Shown here: one piece after another, positions 37,601 through 48,128 of the stretch
How positions within the stretch are numbered: position 1 is the stretch's first letter
How the letters are laid out: each line of letters begins with the position of its first letter
Assembly: GCA_034509425.1 (NCBI GenBank)
Contig: JAVTVJ010000001.1
Span: forward strand, 8,770,001 to 8,834,000
Direction of reading: 5' to 3'
Source of the DNA: Eopsaltria australis
Taxonomy: Eukaryota; Chordata; Aves; Passeriformes; Petroicidae
Length of the DNA stretch: 64,000 nucleotides
The notes under the pieces: generated by a model
The model's database searches: none
What the model was told of the DNA's origin: nothing
The model's input: the letters and a program-made list of their open reading frames with translations, nothing else
Program-made: the position numbers and the translations under genes

Positions 37601-40600
37601 AGGTACATGAAGCACTACTTCAGTATTTTGCAGATAGCTCCATTCACACCAACTTTCTTCAGAATATCCTTTCCTTCTGAGCCTTTCTGCCAAAGCATGC
37701 ACAGATACAGCACACAGTCACTGTTAAGTAAATAATAGTCTCTCTTATTCTTATTAGCAAAGCCCAAACCCACTCTACACGTGACTCTAGCCTAATTATA
37801 TGTTGTTCCTTTTTGTTAATTTCATTTAATAAGGCTACAGGAAAGCTTAAAATATTATGCTTGGATAAGGAGCCATATCTGTAAAACATCAGTCCTATAT
37901 GCATAAAAAGTGCAGGAAACTGAACCTATAGTTATGTTCAAAGGCACAAAGGGATTAAATAAAAATACAATTTAAAAAGGAGGCTTAAAAGTGCATGGTA
38001 AGACAGTTCAGCAAACGAACAGAAATAGGAAACAAAGGTTGTGTGGAGAGGGAGAGAGGGGTAACACACTGTGTTTGCCATGCATAATCACTTGTAAATC
38101 CTGGCCACACAGAAAAGGTCCATGCAAGAACCTTCTGATTTGTGTTACTACCATCAATTACGAGTGTCAACCAGACACCCCCATCAAAACTGGAATGCTG
38201 TAAACAGACACTGAGGTGAGCCCATGTGTCAGACAACTGACAGGCTAAATAGACAGGATGGAAAAGGGAAACAGAGGAAGGACTACTATTCCTGTGTTGT
38301 GCCTGGCCTACTGAAATCTTATACAATTTATTCAAATCACTGAAATGTGAGACAGAAACAAGTGGCAAACCTATACCTGCTTCATAGACTTTTGGCCCAC
38401 CTCACCAGATTTTTCCACCCTCTTCTTTGTTGTCCTCTTGATTTTATCTTTTTTGATTAGTGGAACTACTCCAGGTTCAATTATTCCAGTAATGGAGCAT
38501 GCATGAATCAAGGGCATGGTGGATGAAAATCTTGCTTGACTTTTTTTGGGACGAATGCATCAAGTTGAAATGGTCCTTTTTCCAGATCACCTATTGCTTC
38601 TCTCCACTCTATATAACACTCCTCTGCTTCAATGCTCTTGACAGAGTATTTCTGCTTCAGCAAAAAGCTTTGAAGGTGAAAAAGTTTGTTCTAAGTATGT
38701 GGTGTGTATGATCATGTAGCCTCTAAGTGGAGATATAGTGGCAAATTGGGGAGCTTCTGTGACTTGTCTCCCTACCAGCAGAGTCAGAATCTCCTGTTAA
38801 CCTATCCAAGCTTACAGAAACCATGATGCAGATTTATTTTGGTTAATGAAGGGGATGGATCATAGGCAAATAGTCAAAACAGGTTTTCAACACTAGAAAG
38901 GCAAAAGTTAGTGAAAACTTTCGTTATACGGATAGAGTACACTCCAGTGGAGTTATGCCAGACGTCCCAAAGTCCATAAGGAAAGCACTGTTTCACTCAC
39001 CTGATGTTGACTTCTGAGAATACTGGGAGTCCAGAAGTTCCTTGTTTTCTTGAATACTTAAAGCTTAATATACAATTTCAGTAGAAGATCTTTAATTTCT
39101 AAATCCCAGTAGAGACAAGACTGTATTGTGTTGCAAATTTCATCTGAGATGGTAGTTCTGTATGTTCCTGTCTGCTAGCAAATGCCTTTTAGCAAACGCC
39201 ACTGCATTTCCCTGTGAATTATTTGCAATACCACTGAGTGGTCTGCAGTTTTTTCTCCACCCCAGCAATTCAGTTTCAAAACTAAAGTGCAATATTTTGG
39301 ATTAAAAAGGAAGTCAGTGAAAATTAAAACTGCCATCATGCCATGTTGCTAAATCCTTTTGTAAATTCTGACCTCAAACAAAATGTATTATTAGTTAAGC
39401 ACAAAGAAATTTATTATTTTAGCCTAGTTGTATTTTGCCAACCCTTAAAAATAGATTTAAATTAACTGAAGTCAAAGGAGTATATGAAAAAAATAATGGT
39501 TTTAGTGACCCTCTTCACAGTAGCTGTTGACTAGTCTTTGCATTTCAACTTCATTTATTGATAAAATAATTTGTGAGCAAAATATATACTATCCTTGAGA
39601 GTGAAAATGTTGGTAAAGTGGACTACAGGCAGGACTTTATGAAAATGTAGCTGAAGGTTAACTGAAAGTATTTATCTTTCCTCAATATCCATGATTACTT
39701 GAAACTTTTACATCTCTATTACATTTAATCAGTTCACTTTCTGCCTGTATGAAAGATCAGATTCAGGTTGAATCTTGAAATAGAAAATATTTTCCCCATT
39801 ATCTGCAAATCAGAACATTATTGAAAGTGGCAATGTATAAGAATAAGCACTGCCTAAAAGTGCCACTAGGGAGGATGATAAACTAGCAAACAGAAAGGCT
39901 TTTTACACCTTAGAAGTCAAAACAGAGATTGAGATTTTTCAGTGCCTAGTTTTGTTTAGTTTGTTTTGTTTTTCTATGAAGAATCACAGGAAGAATTTAA
40001 TTCATTTGTAAAGGATGTTAAACAGCACAGCATGCTCTAAATGGTTGAAAACACTACCTATTTGTTTAAACTGTGATTAACACTCTACAGAACCCAGGTT
40101 ATCCAAATCTTAATGATTAATTGAACCCCATGTAATTTTCTTATTGTATTTGCAATAAACTAGACTCTAAAATCTTACAGTAAAGTACTTAATCATTCTT
40201 ACCCATATCTCAGCAGGTCTGTGGTTCTTAGTAAGGTGATGCTGTAATAAAAGGAAAAAGTTTGTAGCTTGTCTAGGCCAGGCTCAGAGGGGAAAGTACT
40301 CCTGAATGAGAAAGTTTAGAAAATTTAGTAGAATTTGAAAATCTTGTTTCTTCATGAGATCTGTAGTCATCTTTGCTACTGGCACAACATGTAGACAGAT
40401 TCTGTTAGATTTCCTGGGATTCATTTGACCAGACCTCCCTGAAAACAGATCTATCTTTTGGATATTCTGCTGTTCCCACTGTTTATGAACTTTATACTAC
40501 TTTGGTTCTCGAAGGGTAGCTTAGAGTCAATTACCGAGTGAGAGTTCACTGCTGTAAGTGGGAAAGTGACATACAATCATTTGGAGCTTTGAGCTGGAAT

Positions 40601-40938
40601 TTTCTTGGTGGAAGCCCCTGTGCAAACTCTGATCCTTGGTCTACCCACAGACACCATTCCTGTCAGTTTGAAACAGAGGAGTCACAATGACATTTGAAAA
40701 CCATGGTAGACTTAACTTTTACTGAGTGGTGCTTTGATAACAGGACAAACTGATTCCTCAAAGAGTGGTATCACCTCCTTAGCCATTTCCTATTCTCAGA
40801 TGAACACACTTTCAAAAATTTTGTTGTGTTGCCACTGACAGTGCTCATGTGAATGACATCCATGGACCTTTGGCTGCTGTGACAATGGCACGAAGGATTC
40901 AAAATCAAGTAGTGCTTTATTCTACCAGACGGTAATAA
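31629..40938. other. AT-rich non-coding sequence
   Basis: No gene is recognised. It holds the TA microsatellite at 33500-33520 and a mixed A-run/T-run pair at 34201-34252. A strong acceptor-like site at about 34089 ('gtatttttgcag') is followed by about 45 open codons but no convincing donor. A minus-strand donor at 38995-39000 (CATCAG|GTGAGTG) has only moderate acceptors for 13-nt or 22-nt exons. Nothing is called from these. Confidence 0.6.
33500..33520. repeat. (TA)10 microsatellite
   Basis: Ten perfect TA units plus one T, preceded by TTATTA-type sequence. It is a simple repeat likely to be length-variable. Confidence 0.96.
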
Positions 40939-41160
40939 GCATGTAATTATATTGTAATTAAAAAGCAATTATTTACTGGCAACTATTGAAGACGTCTCTT
41001 TAATAGTAATTCTGAGTGCGACTACCATGTAATTTGTAGAGAGAAATAAGTGTGCAATTACCCTGTTAGTAACACAGTAATTATCAAATACATCCATGCA
41101 TCTTTCTGTTTTCTGACATGGAGTTACCGACACCTGCAACGTATAAATTACATGGCAGCT
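40939..41160. mobile_element. Possible old non-autonomous DNA transposon
   Basis: The words GTAATT and AATTAC recur about seven times in both orientations over some 220 bases. CCATGTAATTTGTA at 41025-41038 matches the reverse complement of 41142-41155 at 13 of 14 bases, as expected for internal or terminal inverted repeats. I do not recognise the family and cannot define its ends or a target-site duplication. A conserved homeodomain-type enhancer, also rich in TAATTA words, is an alternative. Confidence 0.3.
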
Positions 41161-41495
41161 ACACATGCAGCTGCCAGGTAATGTACAGTAGAATGAAAAG
41201 ATGGCAGATATCATTTCAGAATTAGGGTCTGATTCATTAACGTAAAATTGGTGTAGCAGATTACAAAACAGTAATCAAATCTGAAATAAGACCAAGCCAC
41301 TGGAATCCACAGAGCTTGAAAGAGTTATAAATGTGCTGCAACTCAACCCCAAATCTTTGTGTTGAATTATGGGTACCATAAACTATACTATCACAAGTCT
41401 GGAATTAGTAACATACCCCTTTCACGTGAACTGATTCATGTGTCCTATTCAAAAGAGAGGGTTTCTGTTGTTTCTGTCATGGGTTCCTACCACAG

Positions 41496-41628
41496 ACGAG
41501 CAGCAGAGTCTTGCTGTACGTGGAGCCTCATATGTCAGTTTCCCACCTGTCGCCTATGCCACTATTGAAGTGACATTTCCAGACAATGGGTTTGACAGAA
41601 GGTGGGCCCCTAGCAGAGGAGCTTACAA
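41496..41628 (+). CDS. Candidate internal coding exon, unknown gene
   Basis: A pyrimidine-rich acceptor ('gggttcctaccacag') precedes 133 nt that end in a good donor (CAA|GTGAGT). One frame is open throughout: it begins in phase 1, has 43 full codons and exits in phase 2; the other two frames contain stops. G+C is 68 of 133, clearly above the AT-rich flanks, and there are three CpGs. The peptide includes 'YVSFPPVAYATIEVTFPDNG' and 'FDRRWAPSRGAY', a mixed beta-strand-like composition with no low complexity. I do not recognise the protein. No neighbouring exon of matching phase could be linked, and only sequence signals support the call; a pseudo-exon cannot be excluded. Confidence 0.32.
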
Positions 41629-43344
41629 GTGAGTGGGAAAGCAGAAGCAAAAGCCCCAAGGCAAGATATGTCATAAACATTTCATAGAAAACACTAAATA
41701 CATTATTTTGAAGTAAGTGATGTGTCATTTTGTGACTGGTGTAGGCTACATTCATTCTTGTGACATTGACCCCCATTCTTAAAAATTCCTTGTCTATTCC
41801 ACATAAATATGGCCTTAGTCTCAGGCACGAGACTTGAAAAAAGATTGACTACTTAGGTGCTCAAATCTAAAGATACATTTATCTGCACTAGCACACACAT
41901 CATCTCAGTCTTTAAACCTGTGCATCTAAATCACAGCCTGAACACCAAAAGATTCCTGTCAAAAATTACACTAAAGTACATGCAGAGCTTAATTTTAAAA
42001 AGTCTTGGCAACCAGAAATTAGTATGAACCCTAAGTGGTCAGAATGTTTGAATATTGGTCCAATTTTATAGAACAGCATACAATAAAGACCTATGTTTGA
42101 CATTTATTTATGAGTAATTTATCCAAAATGAAAATAGTCTTTGTTTTCCTTAAAGAAAGGATGAAAGGAATAAAGAAACACAGGACTGCAGAACGCTTCT
42201 AAATCACAAATTCTAAACCTCAGAGAAGAAAAAAAAATTATTGAAACTAATGCAGTGTGATGTGAGACAACACACTGTCATGCTGGAAACATTTCTCTCC
42301 AGCTGTACTCCACTTCCCTTTCTTGGTCTGGGAAACTAAAGTTCAGCAACAAAACTAAGTATGGCTATTATTTACTTAGCCCACAGATTTCATTTATTAC
42401 TATCATATTACTTAGACTTTGCCATCTAATTTTATATGCCTGCTGAATTTCTTCAGCAGTGCCAGAACACAGCCACTTAATATTTACAGCAATTCATTTG
42501 ATGTTCTGTCATCCATCAAGATTTACTGCAATACTGTCCCAAGATGCCTGAATCCTATATTACAAAACACAAGGCTGTTGATTTCAAAATAGGATGATGA
42601 AAAGGGGGCTGGGGTGTCTTTCTAGAAAGTTGAGGAGGAAAGCATGAGCCATTTTCAAGCACGTATTTTGAAGAGAAGCAGGATAAGTGGTTCCTTTCAC
42701 ATCCCTGATAATTTAGAGTAATATAGATAATTAAAGTTGTCTCCAACAGCTATACTGTGGGAATGCTGTCATCCTTCTTTGTTCACACAGGATGTTTCAG
42801 GGTGATTAATTGTTAATTGACAAATGTCAATATACCCTGAAGCATATTTTGCTGAAAACATATGGCCAATGGTGGCCATTAATTTCTTCTTCTTGTTTGC
42901 AAAATCTCACTGAGAAGGATTCATGTCTTATAATTTATCCAAGGGTTTCTGGGGAACAATAGCTTGCATTCTAGATGCTGACACTCTATTAAAACCTTGA
43001 AATAGATATAAAGAAGGGTGAGTGTTTTGTCTGAAAAACTGGATTGTACTAAGACAGTCCCTACTAGACTAGAAATCCCCCTAGATGACTATTTATTTGT
43101 TCAGTTAGACATGTGCCTAAATGAGATGGTACTGAGACCAGAGAGGGATCTGGTCACAAGAATTCTGTGTCTCCTGCTGATGTAAATAAAAATAACAGGA
43201 AAGGGAAGAAATAAAAAATAAAGGGGAAAAAAACCCTAATAAACAAACAAATGAAAAAAAAAACCTCAACAAAACTCCAGCCTTGCTTTTAGGACTGACT
43301 TCCTGCTGTTGTGTTACCAAAACAGCTAGAAAGTCTCTTAAGCC
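41629..43344. other. Non-coding sequence
   Basis: AT-rich sequence after the exon candidate. It contains the palindromic segment at 42796-42841. No in-frame continuation of the exon candidate or obvious next exon was found. Confidence 0.6.
42796..42841. repeat. 46-bp segment with terminal and internal inverted repeats
   Basis: TTCAGGGT at the left end pairs perfectly with ACCCTGAA at the right end. Inside, ATTGAC (42816-42821) pairs with GTCAAT (42826-42831) around a 4-nt loop. The nested arrangement could form a cruciform or a small RNA fold. It could also be a miniature transposon relic, but no target-site duplication is evident. Confidence 0.55.
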
Positions 43345-43512
43345 ATGGCGTGGGCTTTTAGTAACACTACAGCTATTGCCCAGTTCCTGTTGCTTTGTTG
43401 TATCGTTGTTACAGTCCAGTGGTTGTATTTCAGCTGCAGTGCTTCTGGGGATGGTGTGGAGGTGGCTGCTTCTGCAGACATCCACGAAAAAGAAAAGGTC
43501 TTTTGGCACTAA
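43345..43512 (+). CDS. Candidate 55-residue membrane microprotein ORF
   Basis: The ATG lies in a strong context (GCCATGG), with an in-frame stop two codons upstream, so the start is well defined. The 55-codon frame begins MAWAFSNTTA, with an N-glycosylation sequon (NTT). A hydrophobic stretch of about 20 residues follows (roughly 10-31, including 'FLLLCCIVVTV'), then a polar, acidic and basic tail ending VFWH. The layout suits a signal peptide or a single membrane anchor. An AATAAA lies about 210 bases downstream, near 43723. No promoter is visible and I know no homologue. Longer frames overlap on both strands, so the evidence is context and composition only. It could instead be a first coding exon or chance. 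Confidence 0.15.
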   Translation: MAWAFSNTTAIAQFLLLCCIVVTVQWLYFSCSASGDGVEVAASADIHEKEKVFWH

Positions 43513-44841
43513 TGAATATCACTATAGCAGTGTAAATGGAGAGGTCAAACCCTGTGGACAATATCCTTTTTAGTTCTACATGACTATGTGAGTTCATTCT
43601 GTCTTTTTTAAAAATTAGTCAAAATAGCTATAAATACACATAACTAGATTTGCATGCAGGATATGTCTAGCATTTGTGATTATTTGGACTGACAGTGTCT
43701 GCATGGTTTCTTTAGGTTATTGAATAAAGGTCACAATATATTACTGTGCTCCCAGTCCTAGAAGTTTCCTCCCAGAACTGTGCTGAGGAAACTCACTCCT
43801 CAGTTGTTGGTTTCTTCACCTGTTACAGAGATAAACACAAACCTTCATTCTCTGGAGCTGTCATTCTCATATCTTTCATGTGTGCTAAACTCACTCGAAA
43901 AAATATTTCAGAGGCAAACAATAGAAATGCTTCATAACTCATACACAGTAATTGGTGTCCTGATGAAACCTGGGGCCTTATCTTGAATTCCTAGCACACC
44001 TTATGCTTGCCAGGACTTTACACAAGGAATGTGGCACCACTGTGTGTTACTGACATAAAGTTCAATCCAGATGTACAATCCTCTTACTGTTTACTCTCAA
44101 AACATTTATAGATATGTTTCAATATATATACGAAAATTTCAGTCTAGACAAGTAATGAATAAGGTTTCTGAATCTTTTGAGGGTATTTCTACCACTCCCT
44201 TTAAATAAAAAGCCATTTTTTTCTATTTTAATTAATTAGACCTTCTACAAACCTTAAATGGCATTATTTAATCTCAAAATAGTCTGTATCTTTTAATAGG
44301 TATAGATAAATAAATGACTTCATTTTAATGTTTATTTTAATATTGTAGGAGTTTAAAAACTCTTAAAAAAACATGATGGAAGTCTACCATGTGGGCTTTT
44401 GATATTTCTCCTTCATGAAGCAAAAAAATCAACCCTTTTTTGGCTACAAACAGCACCCCACTAAATATAAAAAGATACAGAAGAAATTTCAGAGGTGGGC
44501 CAAATTGCGATTGTGCTTGGAAAATTATTCCTGTAGGATATATCTGTATATTCTTTACCATGAAAAGAACTAAAAGGTACCAAGTTCAGGAAAGTTGTGT
44601 GAGCTTATTTTGGAATCCAGAAATCATCCCAATGGCATGATTTTTGGGTACAGGCTCCTTGCATTTCTGTGATACTCAGAAGGTGGATGAAGAAAGTGTG
44701 AAGTGGGGTTGGAACATGCCCATGGTACACACAGAGGGAATCCTCCATCCATAGTGTAGAGGTGACAGAAAACTGGAGCACAGTAATCTTCCACTTGAGT
44801 TGTAAATGTTGTATATGTATATATTCCTGCAGGGAACTCAC

Positions 44842-44868
44842 CTTGTGTCCAAATACTGCATTTTGTCA
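44842..44868 (-). other. Microexon-like segment, 27 nt
   Basis: On the minus strand a long pyrimidine tract ending 'tttatttcttttgccag' is followed by 27 nt and then a full-consensus donor (CACAAG|GTGAGTT). The length is a multiple of three. Two of three frames are open (encoding DKMQYLDT or TKCSIWTQ cores). Both sites are among the best in the window. Neuronal microexons of 3-27 nt are known in vertebrates, but pseudo-exons of this quality also occur by chance. Confidence 0.2.
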
Positions 44869-45460
44869 CTGGCAAAAGAAATAAAAAAGAAAAATGGTCA
44901 TTTCAGATGTGTCAGCTGCTCTGGTAGAAACAAGTATTTATTCACATTGTCTGAAAATGTCTCTCTGGGTGGAGAAGGAAAACTATAACCAAAACACAGC
45001 TACTTTTCCATTACTCAGCCCAAAATTTATTGCAAGACTCATCAAGCCTAACTCAAGCTTCTCCTTAAGCACCTGCAGTCTTATGTCTCTGGGATCAACT
45101 TTGTTAGGAAGCCCAGTCACCAATCAAACCTGTGTCTTCTTGAAAATGACATTTTTCTTCTAAGCCTTCCATCAGTTCTGGAAGTCAAAACTTATTCTTC
45201 CCAAGACTGCTGTTCCTCAGGAAGGAAGTTATACTATAAGGTAGTCCTCACAGACTAAAGGAAGCTTGGAGGGAGATAGAGTGGGGGGATTCCAGAGCAC
45301 TGAATAGCTCCTGGGAAATGATTATAATAGGTACAAAAACCCATTGTTCCTACGACCAGACATCTGTCATCGACCTTCAAAGGAATAAAAAAAAGAAAAA
45401 AAAAATAATAGTGCTATATTGTTGTTATTATCATCATTATTATAATTTTAAATAGGTTAA

Positions 45461-45490
45461 TCAGGTCTGCTAAAATAAGAGCAGACCTGA
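45461..45490. repeat. Perfect hairpin: 11-bp stem, 8-nt loop
   Basis: TCAGGTCTGCT pairs exactly with AGCAGACCTGA across an AAAATAAG loop. It is more G+C-rich than the surrounding AT-rich sequence. Function is unknown; it could be a fold in a transcript or a dimeric protein site. Confidence 0.85.
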
Positions 45491-46537
45491 ATTCCCACTG
45501 AGCCATTTTTGGGTTTCAAAACAAGTTGTTTTCATTCACACTTTTTTCCTCCGTTCTTCCTACATACAAGTCAGGAATTGTCTGTTATACTACCAAACAT
45601 TAGAATTGCTAGAACACAGAGAAAACACCTGTGTCCTTACACTTCCTAAAGGAAAGATAAGCTATATCATGTTACGTTGCTCAGCTGTGCATTTTGCTGA
45701 GTGTTTGTGTATAAATTTAACCACAAATGAGAAGCTTGTGACCGTATCTTTGTCTGAAATGTGTCCACATATAGTTCACTATACTTTTTGAAACCTGTAT
45801 GTGTCATTTCATTATTTCTAGCCTATTCAGACACAATTCTTATCTTTTCCATTATCTCCCTGAAAAAAATGGATGAAATTGGGTCATTATTGTGCTCATG
45901 ACATCCCCAGGGCTGCTGGACACCTGGGTTTTTAGGACACTGCAATATGACAAATTTAGCAAACCTTTATTGCTTTTTATGTCCAAATTCAATATCTTCA
46001 AGATATTTCCCAATATAACATCCACACTAGGATGAAGTGAGAGGTATTTAGAGTTCTTTTTCAGCTGATACTTCCTAACTGTTTCTGTGGAACAGCAATT
46101 TGATGCCTTCCAACAGCTCAAAGAGGGCTACAGGGTCACTTCTAAGCCCATCACACAGACAATAATATTTATCCTTGTCTCTACATTTGAACAAAAATGG
46201 TGCAATCATAAATCTCACATAACACATAAATTCCCTATCCCATTGCAACATGATAGGAGGGAAGAATATGATTGGGTTTGGTTTAGTTTGGTTTTCTTCC
46301 TTTTTAGTTTGCTTTTAAGTGTGATGGGGAGCTTATAGTGAACTGACTTTAGGTATAATTTACCTCTTCAGAAGGGTGGTCTCATGGCAGGGTTTTAATT
46401 TTACTGACATACAAAGAAAATTCATGCATGGTTCAGTATTTTCCAAACAATTTTCAGGGTTATCTAGACCTTCTTTACCTATATTTGGAAATATTTCAAA
46501 TAAAATTCTGTATATTCCTAACATTAATCAAATTCAT

Positions 46538-46573
46538 CAAACTTTCAGTGACTTTCAAACTTTCAGTGACTTT
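46538..46573. repeat. 18-bp tandem duplication
   Basis: Two perfect adjacent copies of CAAACTTTCAGTGACTTT, followed by a decayed start of a third. This looks like recent replication slippage. Confidence 0.95.
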
Positions 46574-47201
46574 TAAACTAAAGAATATTATTATAGCACG
46601 AAACAAACCAAATTAGGTTTAATGAAGTCACTGCTTCAGGAGTACACACACATTTAGATTTGGACAAACCCATGTGGGACCCTGGTTTGCTGGAGTGAGA
46701 CAAGACAACTCATAGGTGTGTTTTCTTTTGTTTGTGCCCTTACATTTAGCATGATCTTGTTTTGAAGGTTTATCACTGGTGGAAGATGGTCCATTTCCTG
46801 AATAAGTGATGTTCAGAAATGTAACCTCCCTTCCTGTCACAATCCCTTTTCATTTCAGATTAAATTATCTTAGTGCTTCAGTTCTAGAAACTTTTAAATC
46901 AACAAAAGTAGGAACAGTGGACATTAATTTACTTTATAATGTTTATTCAGTGATACAGGCACTTCTGCATAAACCAATATATAATATTTGAATAACTTAT
47001 GACAGATGGTTTGTATTTCCCTGAAATAAAAAACCAATAAGAATAAGCCTACAAACTCAAACATTATGAGCAGATTTGCTAAAAAGGAAAATTGTGCTAC
47101 CCTCAAGACCCAAGCTTTCAGAGAGCTGGAAAAACTGCAATCAGAAGGCCACAGTATACACAGGCCTGCCATGCCCTGTCTGCTACAGAGCTGCAGCCAA
47201 A

Positions 47202-47471
47202 ATGGCCTCTATTGCAATTAGGGAAACTCTCAGGCTCGACCTGGCAGTGGTGACCTTTGGCAGTGTCACCATCACACGGTGCCTAAATGATGTTAACAGA
47301 AGCAGACAGTGCACATTCAAAGCACCAGCAGTTTATCAGCAGCACACAGCAAACACCCAGGCCACCATCAGCTCTACACCAACGCTCCCACCCCCTCATT
47401 CCAACTGGTTCAGCTCCACGGATAATAACTACAACGGAAAGTACTCGGGAAAAAAATACACGCTGCTGTAG
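47202..47471 (+). CDS. Candidate 89-residue ORF in a CpG-richer patch
   Basis: The ATG has a strong context (A at -3, G at +4) and opens an 89-codon frame within a patch visibly richer in G+C and CpG than its flanks. The predicted peptide starts MASIAIRETLRLDLAVVTFG. It has a Pro/Ser/Thr-rich middle ('ISSTPTLPPPHSNW') and a Tyr/Asn/Gly/Lys-rich end. The frame continues upstream without a stop to about 47076, but has no other ATG there. No domain is recognised. An overlapping frame is also open, and neither splice sites nor a promoter are evident. The patch may be regulatory rather than coding. Confidence 0.12.
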   Translation: MASIAIRETLRLDLAVVTFGSVTITRCLNDVNRSRQCTFKAPAVYQQHTANTQATISSTPTLPPPHSNWFSSTDNNYNGKYSGKKYTLL

Positions 47472-47499
47472 GAACTCAAAGAGAAATTCCTCTCCTCTC

Positions 47500-47511
47500 A
47501 ACCACGTGGTT
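47500..47511. promoter_or_regulatory. Perfect 12-bp palindrome with CACGTG E-box
   Basis: AACCACGTGGTT is self-complementary and contains the CACGTG core bound by bHLH-zip factors of the USF/MYC/MITF type. It lies at the edge of the CpG-richer patch. Binding is inference from the motif. Confidence 0.4.
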
Positions 47512-48050
47512 AATGCCTAAAATTAGAATGTAAAAACTACGCTACCAAGCACAGAATGACTTAAAAGGCTGCTGCACAAGAGAGTGAGATCCCTGTCATT
47601 ATTCAAATATGGCTCCAAATTGATGAGTAGATTTCATGTGGGTTTTTTGCTTTGGGTAATAATACAGTGAGAGGTAGCCCGTGAATCAGACTCTGATATT
47701 ACCAATTACTATGGTCACTTGCAGCTAAGCTTGCAATCAAAGGCTAAAAGACACATGGTTTAAGTTTGAATGGAACACTGTTAGAGTGTTAAAATGACAT
47801 ATTTTATCAACAGACTATACAAAATAAAGAAGTGTATTGACATGAACACACACAAGATTAGGCAAGAAGGCCTAATTTACGCCTTACCTGAGAAAAGTAG
47901 GGTGTTAGTGAAATTTAGAAAGAAGAATCTTGTGCTGTGACAGATAATGTCTAAATATTAGGGAAAATTAAAAAGCTGTTAATTCATTTAATGATATCTT
48001 CACCATATAAGTTTTCAAAAAGTACTTTTTCTTTTATCTTTTTTTTTTAG

Positions 48051-48128
48051 ACACTTGGTAGAATAAAAGCTTCTTGGCTGTAACTGAAATATCTGAAAGC
48101 TGATTGCTTTGGGAAAACAATGGGATTG
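48051..48128 (+). other. Exon-like segment with a start codon just before the donor
   Basis: A near-ideal acceptor ('ttttatctttttttttag') precedes 78 nt ending in TTG|GTGAGT. Upstream frames are closed, but ATG GGA TTG in a good context (ACAATGG) fills the last nine bases. This gives the shape of a 5'-UTR exon carrying a three-codon coding start that exits in phase 0. No upstream promoter or downstream partner exon was found. Confidence 0.2.

Larger units (their letters stand above)
43513..47159. other. AT-rich non-coding sequence with short inverted and tandem repeats
   Basis: No gene is recognised. Contents listed separately are a 27-nt exon-like segment (minus strand), an 11-bp-stem hairpin at 45461-45490 and an 18-bp tandem duplication at 46538-46573. 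A-rich tracts occur at about 45385-45406. Confidence 0.6.

Noticed and set aside
37985..38368. 127-codon minus-strand open frame
   Set aside because: No recognisable motif, no splice sites, and an overlapping plus-strand frame of similar quality.
43117..43509. 130-codon minus-strand open frame
   Set aside because: The hydrophobic and Lys/Phe runs arise from A-rich sequence at 43190-43270, and no family is recognisable. It overlaps the better-founded microprotein candidate on the plus strand.
46538..46573. Tandem 18-bp repeat as a CRISPR-like or regulatory array
   Set aside because: Only two adjacent copies without spacers in a vertebrate genome; best explained by replication slippage.
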